A stretch of DNA of 61,903 bases from Candidatus Zixiibacteriota bacterium. Its GTDB lineage: Bacteria > Zixibacteria > MSB-5A5 > JAABVY01. Of this stretch, positions 44,084 through 51,044 are shown one piece after another (the stretch's first letter is position 1; every line of letters begins with the position of its first letter). The DNA lies in contig DSEQ01000012.1 in assembly GCA_011056555.1 (NCBI GenBank), forward strand, positions 1 through 61,903, written 5' to 3'. Position numbers and translations under genes: made by a program. A model generated the notes under the pieces. That model saw only the letters and a list, made by a program, of their open reading frames with translations. It was not told the origin of the DNA and did not search any database.

Positions 44084-45355
44084 ATGCAGGCATATAAATA
44101 CACACATCCGCTTTTAATATCGATCATACTTGTTCTGGTGGGCAATTCCACGCGTTTGCCGGCCCAGGAGATTCAAAGTACATGCATCGAGTGTCACGGC
44201 TTGCTGGAAGACGAGATGAAAGCGCCGGTGGACAGCTTCGCGAACGATGTGCATAACCGTCCCGGTCTCGGATGTGTCGGCTGTCATGGAGGAGATAATA
44301 CCTCCGATGATATGCTCGAATCGATGAGCGAAGCAAAGGGCTTTATCGGGACTCCGGGCGCGCTGGCGATTCCGGAACTTTGCTCGAAATGCCATGCTGA
44401 TCCGAGCTATATGAAGACCTTCAATCCCGGATTGCCGACCGATCAATATTCCAAATACCTGACCTCTGTTCACGGCCAAAAAAATGAAGAAGGCGATACC
44501 ATGGTCGCGCATTGCTCCTCGTGCCACAGCGCTCACGGGATCAGGCCCGCGCGCAATCCGCTCTCTTCCGTATATGACAAGAATATATCAGCTACCTGTG
44601 CCAGCTGCCATAATGACAGCAGTTATATGGCCCCTTACGATATACCCACTGACCAGGTGGAGGATTACAGGAAGTCCGTTCATGGGGCCGCGCTATTGGA
44701 AGATGACGATCTGGGTGCGCCGGCCTGCAATGACTGCCATGGAAATCACGGCGCAATCCCACCCGATGCCGAATCCATTGATAAAGTCTGCGGGCTCTGC
44801 CATAACAACAACATGGTAGATTTTGAAAAATCCACACATGCGGATTATTTTTCTGTTCTGGAATCGCCGGCCTGTGAAACCTGCCACTCCAACCATCTGA
44901 TTGAAGCGCCCGGCACTGAGATGTTGAGCGGGGAGGAGCCTGTCTGCGGTCAATGTCATTTTGAGGATGACGGTACAGGTGCGCTTGAGGCCGCCAAATT
45001 GATGGCGAGCAGGATAGACAGCCTTGAAAATGCTATCGCCGAGGCCGAGGGCAGGCTGGAGGAGGCCGATCAAAAGGGCTTGTTTGTTAACAACGGCCTG
45101 TTTGTCTTGAAGGATGCGCGCCAGAGAGCTTTCAAAGCGAGGACTGCAGTGCATACTTTCCAGGCGGATTCGGTGGTTAATATGACCGCTGCCGGTTTTG
45201 AGCAGGTCGCTGAAGCCCGGAATATTGCCCGTGAACTTCTGGACAACTATGTCTTCAGGCGCAAAGGGCTGGCCATTTCTGTCGTGGTGCTGTTGATCCT
45301 GGCTGTCGCGATCTGGGTGAAGGTCAAAAGGATTGAGTCCCGGCAGAAACATTAA
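44084..45355 (+). CDS. Membrane-anchored nonahaem cytochrome c (c1 replacement)
   Basis: The 423-residue protein has a signal peptide (LLISIILVLVGNSTRLPA), nine CxxCH motifs (CIECH, CVGCH, CSKCH, CSSCH, CASCH, CNDCH, CGLCH, CETCH, CGQCH), a C-terminal helical part with no haem (about residues 300-395), and a terminal membrane helix (AISVVVLLILAVAIWVKVK). It starts 1 nt after the cytochrome b stop. It is the probable electron exit of this bc-type complex toward periplasmic carriers, in place of cytochrome c1. The gene ends 35 nt from the convergent NapC-type gene. Confidence 0.92.
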   Translation: MQAYKYTHPLLISIILVLVGNSTRLPAQEIQSTCIECHGLLEDEMKAPVDSFANDVHNRPGLGCVGCHGGDNTSDDMLESMSEAKGFIGTPGALAIPELCSKCHADPSYMKTFNPGLPTDQYSKYLTSVHGQKNEEGDTMVAHCSSCHSAHGIRPARNPLSSVYDKNISATCASCHNDSSYMAPYDIPTDQVEDYRKSVHGAALLEDDDLGAPACNDCHGNHGAIPPDAESIDKVCGLCHNNNMVDFEKSTHADYFSVLESPACETCHSNHLIEAPGTEMLSGEEPVCGQCHFEDDGTGALEAAKLMASRIDSLENAIAEAEGRLEEADQKGLFVNNGLFVLKDARQRAFKARTAVHTFQADSVVNMTAAGFEQVAEARNIARELLDNYVFRRKGLAISVVVLLILAVAIWVKVKRIESRQKH

Positions 45356-45390
45356 ATTCTGAATTTCATTAGAAAAGATACTATAAGAAC

Positions 45391-46902
45391 TCAGGGCTGC
45401 GTACCCGTATGGCATTCATAACAGCCCATCTCGCGCCAGGCTTCATAAATATCCACTGGATGTTTGAACTCCAGTCCATCTTCCTGGTAGGTAACCTCGT
45501 AGGTTTCGCCGCTGCCCTGGGCAAGAATTATGTGGCAGGAATTGCAGCTGTGTGAGATAGTCTGGCCCTCATCGCTGGAATGATTGCCTTCATGACAGCG
45601 CATACAGCCCTTGAAATAGAAATGGCCAATGTGGTCGGGGTAAACATCCCAGCGCACCTTCATACGCGGAAATATGTTCAAAGAAAATTTCTCACTGGTA
45701 CTCTGGATTGCCTGTTCTATGAGGCCCTTTTCCTGTTCGTAAAACCCGGAATAATTTTCTTTGTAATATCCATTGATGTGTTCTCGGATTTTTTCCATTG
45801 CTTCCTCATCCGAGCCATAGTTCTCGGCCATGGCTTCAACAGCGACCATTTTGATTTCCGGGATTTCGGGGTCAATCATCCGGGTATTGAGTGCATCATC
45901 TATCGCTCGATCCGGAGGATTATAAATATGGCTGGGACGGTTGTGACAGTCAACGCAGTCCATAACGCGGGGCTCGAGTGAATCTATCTCCTCCTGGCTG
46001 AGTGGATCATCATCATCATGATAGACAGTAACCTCACCGGTCTCGAGGTTGGTGTATCTCACCCAGGGAATGTCCTCGCGCTGATGGTCTCGGGCGATAT
46101 ATTCCACTTTGACGTCGCTGGAGATATGCCAGTGAATTCCGCTAGCCTGATTAGCCCCCCGCTTTCCTCCACCGACTTTGATCAGCATGTTTATGGGCCA
46201 GTAGGAACTTTCTTCGTCATACATATAATGGTCGATTTTCTTCTGCATGCCGCCGAAGAACTTGGCCGGCCAGTGGCATTGCTCACAAGTTTCCCGCGCC
46301 GGCCGCAGGCTCTCTATCGGCGTCGGAATGGGGCGCGGATATTTATTGAGCAATGTTGCGTACACCTGGTACGCTCCGGAGAGTTTAGATTTGGTGTACC
46401 AGCCCGCCCCGGGGCCAACATGGCATTCTACACAGGCCACGCGGGCATGGGGAGAATTCTGATAGGCGGTATGCTCCGGCTCCATTACGCTGTGGCAGGT
46501 GGTTCCGCAGAATTTGACCGATTCGCTGAAATGGAATGCCTGGTAGCTTCCGACCGCGGTAAAAACCACGAAAAAGAAAGTGCCGAAAATAAAGATGAAG
46601 AAGGCATTGCGGTGGCTCTTGAGATTCAGGTCCACATAGGGCCATCTTGTCTTTTCAACCCTCTCACCCCGTTTCTCACGGCGCCACTGCCGCAACATGC
46701 CGACAGGTATCAGGATCAGGCCGAAAATCAGGATTGCAGGCAGGATCATGAAGGAAAAGATTCCGAGGTAAGGATTTTCTATTTCCGTGAAAATGCTCAC
46801 CACCAGCATGGTCACAACCATCAGGCCTGCAACGATCGCGATGGCCGAACCTACGGAGCTGATGAAATTATAAGCCAGCCTTGGTAATCTGAGTTTTAGC
46901 AT
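45391..46902 (-). CDS. NapC/NirT-type multihaem quinol dehydrogenase
   Basis: The protein of about 503 residues has two or three membrane helices near the N-terminus (VGSAIAIVAGLMVVTMLVVS, LGIFSFMILPAILIFGLILI, FFIFIFGTFFFVVFTAVGSY). A periplasmic part follows with seven haem motifs: CGTTCH (a CX3CH form), CVECH, CEQCH, CVDCH, CMRCH, CNSCH and CYECH. The KFCGTTCHSVMEPEHTAY segment is the NapC/NirT quinol-site signature. It probably takes electrons from menaquinol, as CymA does, and passes them to the periplasmic cytochromes encoded upstream in the same operon. The ATG at 46902 is preferred. The longer frame to 46929 begins inside a hairpin loop and has no ribosome site. Confidence 0.88.
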   Translation of the reverse strand: MLKLRLPRLAYNFISSVGSAIAIVAGLMVVTMLVVSIFTEIENPYLGIFSFMILPAILIFGLILIPVGMLRQWRREKRGERVEKTRWPYVDLNLKSHRNAFFIFIFGTFFFVVFTAVGSYQAFHFSESVKFCGTTCHSVMEPEHTAYQNSPHARVACVECHVGPGAGWYTKSKLSGAYQVYATLLNKYPRPIPTPIESLRPARETCEQCHWPAKFFGGMQKKIDHYMYDEESSYWPINMLIKVGGGKRGANQASGIHWHISSDVKVEYIARDHQREDIPWVRYTNLETGEVTVYHDDDDPLSQEEIDSLEPRVMDCVDCHNRPSHIYNPPDRAIDDALNTRMIDPEIPEIKMVAVEAMAENYGSDEEAMEKIREHINGYYKENYSGFYEQEKGLIEQAIQSTSEKFSLNIFPRMKVRWDVYPDHIGHFYFKGCMRCHEGNHSSDEGQTISHSCNSCHIILAQGSGETYEVTYQEDGLEFKHPVDIYEAWREMGCYECHTGTQP

Positions 46903-46914
46903 ACATATAAAATT

Positions 46915-46940
46915 GCCCTCCCGTTTCATTACGGGAGGGC
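46915..46940 (-). other. 10-bp hairpin covering the ribosome site of the NapC-type gene
   Basis: GCCCTCCCGT (46915-46924) and ACGGGAGGGC (46931-46940) form a perfect 10-bp stem with a 6-nt loop. On the minus strand it follows the lipoprotein cytochrome gene by 15 nt. Its 3' arm contains GGGAGGG, the only Shine-Dalgarno-like sequence for the next gene, and the following AATTTTAT is only weakly U-rich. It may act as a partial terminator or as a translational brake. Confidence 0.6.
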
Positions 46941-46955
46941 TGTAATATAAGCAAA

Positions 46956-48047
46956 TTATCTCGAATTTGCGAAGCTTCTTTTCTTGTTTCCTGTCGGCAC
47001 TCCTTCAGGATCTCCAGTCGTCATGAAATTGATTGCAGCTTGCAGCAGACCTGCAGCATATTCGGTATTATGGACGCCATCCGAACGGTCCTCGTGCACG
47101 AACAGCCAGTTAAATACTGCTCCGGCTGAATCCGCAGATACAGTAACATCGGTAGGATGCTCTTCTTCAAGCAGGCCGGCATCTTCAAGCAAAATTTCGA
47201 GGCTATCCAGAAGCCCGGCTATCTCCTCCTGAACCGTTTCATCTGCGTTGCCGTCCCAGTCATAATCGTCGTCTGCCTCGAACGCGAATTCTTCTCCTAT
47301 GTCCCCGGCATGGCAGGTACTAATGTTACATCCGGAGACATTGTAATGGTCCTTTTCCTCATCATGCATTCTCCAGGAATGCCCACCCAGAGTGATATCG
47401 CCGGATGCCGACATATGGCAGTCTACACAGCCATTCTGGGCGACATTTGTATGAGGTGAATTATCGATCTCCAGGCCATACTCATAAGCATTAGTGCCGG
47501 CCAGCATATCGGATTGATTGCTGTGATGCGGGCCCCAGCGTTCGCTGAGTTCGGTATCTCCCGTGATTAGCTCGTCGATATTTGCCCTGCTCTGATGGCA
47601 CGAGGCGCAAAGATTTGCACTTCCGCGATCGAACGAGAAATCGTTCATCAATGCTACAGCATTCTGTACCCGCACCTCGAGAGTGGTGGTTGTATGCGGG
47701 GCATGACAGGTGAAACATTCGATAGGGGTAAAGTACTCACCTGATGCCGACCCACCTTCCAAATTGGCCAGGAAGCCCTCGCTGGTATGACACTGTTCGC
47801 AGGCCTGATAGAAACCTTCATTGAGACGATTCCTGTCAATGTTATCGCCGGAAGCATGTTTGGAGGTCTGCCACTGGAGAGCGGCCGCCCTGAGATCGCG
47901 CTCCTGATCGCTGTGGCATGAAAAACATGCGCTGGCATCGGCCTTGAGTTCGCCGCCGGATTCGTTCACGACCTTGCGCTCACAGCCGATCGCCATTATT
48001 ATTGCTGCAATCAGGAGAAGGATTACACTAACTGTTCTAAATTTCAT
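46956..48047 (-). CDS. Multihaem lipoprotein cytochrome c, likely surface-exposed
   Basis: The 363-residue protein has a signal peptide and lipobox ending in MAIGC, so it should be lipid-anchored. It has five CxxCH motifs (CFSCH, CEQCH, CFTCH, CASCH, CVDCH) and one expanded CX4CH motif (CNISTCH). The C-terminal third has no haem and is acidic (FEADDDYDWDGNADETVQEE), then helical. It follows the porin gene by 11 nt. By analogy with MtrC/OmcA-type or Geobacter OmcB-type lipoprotein cytochromes it may cap the porin-cytochrome conduit at the cell surface, but a periplasmic orientation cannot be excluded. Confidence 0.85.
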   Translation of the reverse strand: MKFRTVSVILLLIAAIIMAIGCERKVVNESGGELKADASACFSCHSDQERDLRAAALQWQTSKHASGDNIDRNRLNEGFYQACEQCHTSEGFLANLEGGSASGEYFTPIECFTCHAPHTTTTLEVRVQNAVALMNDFSFDRGSANLCASCHQSRANIDELITGDTELSERWGPHHSNQSDMLAGTNAYEYGLEIDNSPHTNVAQNGCVDCHMSASGDITLGGHSWRMHDEEKDHYNVSGCNISTCHAGDIGEEFAFEADDDYDWDGNADETVQEEIAGLLDSLEILLEDAGLLEEEHPTDVTVSADSAGAVFNWLFVHEDRSDGVHNTEYAAGLLQAAINFMTTGDPEGVPTGNKKRSFANSR

Positions 48048-48058
48048 AAATCTCCTCC

Positions 48059-49603
48059 CTAAAAGGATATATGTTTGATTAAACTTATTTCGACAATATT
48101 TGCCGTATAGTACTGGTCCCGTATCAGGAAGTCATCGAAGTTCTGGACGTTATACTCGGCCCGGAATTTATATCCGTCATAGAATTCGTATTCCGCATCA
48201 AACCTCAAGATGAAGCTCTCCACATCCAGATCGCGCTTGCTCCGGTAATATGTCAGTCCGAATCCGGCTGAGACATTCCTGTACTCCCTGGTCCTGATAT
48301 GGCCATAAAGGGTATGATCCGTGAATTCGAACTCTTCTTCAATGTTATCATAGTCCCCTGTGGATATCACATAACCGGCGCTGAGGGTGCCATATTCAGC
48401 TACCCCGATACTGTAGTCGGCGCCAAAGCTGATAAAGTCTATCTCTGTGCCGAGCTGGTCGTTCTCGCGGATTTTATTTTCATATTTGAGGGCGATCGTA
48501 CCGTATTCGCCGGAATTATATTTGAGGCGGAATTTATGACGGTTGCGGGATTCATCGCCGATCAGCCGCGAGCCGTCTTTAACCTCTTCTTCAGTCAACC
48601 CGAACTCGCCCCTGATTTCAAGTCCGTCTGCAGGCCGAATCCACCCGGAAGCGTAGAATGAATTGGATTTGACCTCATCCTCAAAATCATCGTTGATACC
48701 ATGATGATACCCGACCGTAAGCATGGCGAACTGCGGCCAGACATGACTGACATAAGCAGCGTTCGTTATATTGTCGGTGGCAACGAAATCGCTGTCAGAA
48801 CTGGTGCGGTCGAAGATGAAATTGTATCTCAATTGAAAATTCTCGGGCAGGTTAGCGCGGAAGCCTCCCCATCCACGATTGGAACTGATCTTGAAATCGG
48901 AAATATCATACTTTGTTTCGAAGTGCCTGAATCCACCGGAAAGAACGATCCATTCATAATTCGGGACCGGGATCAGGCCGTCGAAGCGCACCTCGCTCCT
49001 GGTTTGATCGCGATCTTCATTTTCATTGTCGTCAAATTCGACTACTCTGAATTCGCCTCTAACCAGGCCGCCCTCATAATTGAGCTGGAAGCCGCCTTTG
49101 TACTGGACCTGGTCATAGTCAACATCAGTTGAAATCGCGCCCGGATCAGGATCGAATAAGTCGGTCATGGAGCCTGACCTGCCAATATAAGTGCCGCCTC
49201 CCCAGAGTTTGAGGTGCCGATGCGGATACAGCCACAGCAGGCCCTGGTTCGTATGCCGCCTGGTAAAACTGGAGCCGTCGAAATTGTAAACCCGGCGGTA
49301 TTGATTGTGAGACAGTCTTAATCCGAACAAGCCCGATTTGCCGATTCCCAGACGCATATTGCGATTATTCAGGATAATGTTTTTCATGTCGGCGTTGAAG
49401 CTCAGGCCATTGTCAAGCGTGTACCTGAAATCTTCGATCGAGATGCCCGGACCCTCATAAATATTAAAGCTGGAATGTTGCACCGACTGATTGCCCTCCT
49501 CATCCAGAAACAGGTAGCTGATTGAAAAATCACCCGCTCCGGATGCGGCCAGAGCCAGCGAGGGGAAAAGAAGGGCGATCATGACTATAAATAATTTTTT
49601 CAT
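48059..49603 (-). CDS. Outer-membrane beta-barrel of a porin-cytochrome complex
   Basis: The 514-residue protein has a signal peptide (KKLFIVMIALLFPSLALA), then alternating polar/hydrophobic strands throughout (for example NMRLGIGKSGLFGLRLSHNQ, KFRLKYNSGEYGTIALKYEN) and the classic C-terminal Phe (ISLIKHISF). It resembles MtrB/PioB or OmbB-type porins that sheath a periplasmic decahaem cytochrome. Its position right after an MtrA-like gene (11-nt gap) and before a lipoprotein cytochrome gene supports this. The ATG at 49603 follows GAGGAGGGA by 5 nt. The longer TTG frame to 49618 is not supported. Confidence 0.85.
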   Translation of the reverse strand: MKKLFIVMIALLFPSLALAASGAGDFSISYLFLDEEGNQSVQHSSFNIYEGPGISIEDFRYTLDNGLSFNADMKNIILNNRNMRLGIGKSGLFGLRLSHNQYRRVYNFDGSSFTRRHTNQGLLWLYPHRHLKLWGGGTYIGRSGSMTDLFDPDPGAISTDVDYDQVQYKGGFQLNYEGGLVRGEFRVVEFDDNENEDRDQTRSEVRFDGLIPVPNYEWIVLSGGFRHFETKYDISDFKISSNRGWGGFRANLPENFQLRYNFIFDRTSSDSDFVATDNITNAAYVSHVWPQFAMLTVGYHHGINDDFEDEVKSNSFYASGWIRPADGLEIRGEFGLTEEEVKDGSRLIGDESRNRHKFRLKYNSGEYGTIALKYENKIRENDQLGTEIDFISFGADYSIGVAEYGTLSAGYVISTGDYDNIEEEFEFTDHTLYGHIRTREYRNVSAGFGLTYYRSKRDLDVESFILRFDAEYEFYDGYKFRAEYNVQNFDDFLIRDQYYTANIVEISLIKHISF

Positions 49604-49614
49604 ACAATCCCTCC

Positions 49615-50568
49615 TCAACTTCCCAGGCTGTGGCAGCCAGAGGCATAACAGTTAATGACGTTTTTGATACCCAGATCCGGATCGAGAAAAAGCTCATTGC
49701 TGTTGGAGCCATGTATCTCGCTGTGACAGTCAATGCAAGCATGTCTTGAACCCAGGCCGGCATGAGCAATCCTGTGTCCCGGAGGGACCATATGGCATTG
49801 CCTGCAGGTGCCGTCCCCCGGCTGTTTCAAAAGACGGTCATTTGCCGATCCGTGAGGATTATGGCATTCCGTACAGCCCGAACCCTCGACCAGATACTCA
49901 TAGGTCACCGGATGTTCGTATATGTGCGGTCCGGCTATGAGCGGGTGGCATTCCTGGCAGGTCCAGTTCAACCCTTGGGCGTGAAGCTGATCAGCGATGC
50001 CGCCGAACTGGTGGCAATCGGTGCAGCCTATATTGCCCGATTGCAGCGGATGGGCTGATCTTGCCTTGAACTGAGCCTCGACTACATTGTGGCATTCGAG
50101 GCAGTAATTTTCCTGCTCGTCTTTGACCAGCATACGATTCTGGTTGCCGTGAACCGTATGACATGAACTGCAATTGTAACCGCCCCGGCCGTGCGGATCG
50201 GTGGTTGCCATCGCGGCCTGGTGCGGCGTTTGGTGGCACCCGGCGCACTGCTGAGACTGTTCCAGCGAACCGAGCTCCGGTCCGGCTACAATATTTTCCG
50301 CGGCAGGATCATCCACATGATCTTCCCAATCGGTATGGCATCCGGTACAGCCCATCATTATCGGAGAGGATAAATCATCTCCAGATAACAACTGATGCGG
50401 AGTACCCCGAAGGGTTTCGGCCTGTCCATCATGGCACAGAAGGCAGGTTTCAGTCTGCTCCAGGATATCATCCTTATTGCCGTATTGGCCATATGATATG
50501 GAAAAGATTAAAAGTGGAATTAAAACCGCCGCTCCGGTTAGATACTTGGATAGTAGCTTATGTCCCAA
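49615..50568 (-). CDS. MtrA/DmsE-like periplasmic multihaem cytochrome c
   Basis: The 317-residue protein has a signal peptide (GAAVLIPLLIFSISYGQ), ten CxxCH motifs (CLLCH, CTGCH, CAGCH, CSSCH, CLECH, CTDCH, CQECH, CTECH, CRQCH, CIDCH) and a terminal CX4CH (CYASGCH), so up to 11 haems. The H-P-L-x-x-G-x-I-x-C-x-D-C-H pattern and the ECHNPHGS ending match the MtrA/DmsE decahaem group, which threads the outer-membrane porin as an electron wire. It is the first gene of the four-gene minus-strand conduit operon. Confidence 0.93.
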   Translation of the reverse strand: MGHKLLSKYLTGAAVLIPLLIFSISYGQYGNKDDILEQTETCLLCHDGQAETLRGTPHQLLSGDDLSSPIMMGCTGCHTDWEDHVDDPAAENIVAGPELGSLEQSQQCAGCHQTPHQAAMATTDPHGRGGYNCSSCHTVHGNQNRMLVKDEQENYCLECHNVVEAQFKARSAHPLQSGNIGCTDCHQFGGIADQLHAQGLNWTCQECHPLIAGPHIYEHPVTYEYLVEGSGCTECHNPHGSANDRLLKQPGDGTCRQCHMVPPGHRIAHAGLGSRHACIDCHSEIHGSNSNELFLDPDLGIKNVINCYASGCHSLGS

Positions 50569-50604
50569 TTAATCTCCCAATCCTTTAATAATGCGTTTAT
50601 TTAC

Positions 50605-50640
50605 TTTATACGATAATGTTTATTAAATGAATAAACATTA
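50605..50640. promoter_or_regulatory. Minus-strand -10 next to a long operator dyad
   Basis: A perfect 11-bp inverted repeat (TAATGTTTATT at 50614-50624, AATAAACATTA at 50630-50640, 5-nt spacer) lies 4 nt upstream of TATAAA on the minus strand (50610-50605). A regulator bound there would overlap the -35 region of the conduit operon. A partial copy (AATGTTTACTTATT) occurs near 50805. Confidence 0.5.
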
Positions 50641-50823
50641 ATTAAGTCCAGCAAAAATTTTTTTTCAAAGGGCGATTCTACTAAATTTTTGTTTCCTCTC
50701 TCATTCTTGCGGATGTTCGCTGAACATATTCTAAGCCCCAACCCTTTATACATCCGTCGCTATTTTTAACAATTATAATAATGCAATCCAAAAAGCGCAA
50801 TATGAATGTTTACTTATTTTAAA

Positions 50824-50839
50824 AGAATGATAGCATTCT
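50824..50839. promoter_or_regulatory. Second dyad in the divergent cytochrome intergenic region
   Basis: AGAATG and CATTCT flank a 4-nt spacer, about 130 nt upstream of the promoter of the 19-haem cytochrome gene. Together with the half-site AATGTTTA just before it, this marks a second regulator site in the 476-nt AT-rich gap 50569-51044. I see no ORF in that gap. Confidence 0.35.
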
Positions 50840-50965
50840 CCAATAATTTAGCATAGCTCATAATTGATAATCGAATAAATGTGGGCTGTTATAAAAATTT
50901 TATATTGAACTATATTTTTTATAAATGTCTTCGATCGGAGCCATGTGAAATCGATAACATTATTC

Positions 50966-50994
50966 TTGCCATTGCTCTCGTATATCATTAAAAT
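50966..50994 (+). promoter_or_regulatory. Putative sigma-70 promoter of the 19-haem cytochrome gene
   Basis: TTGCCA (50966-50971) and TAAAAT (50989-50994) are 17 nt apart. Each differs from consensus at one position. The TTG start codon lies about 50 nt downstream. Confidence 0.6.
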
Positions 50995-51044
50995 AGATTC
51001 TAATGTTTTACGGTTTTGTAAAGTATATGTAATCGGGGATATAG

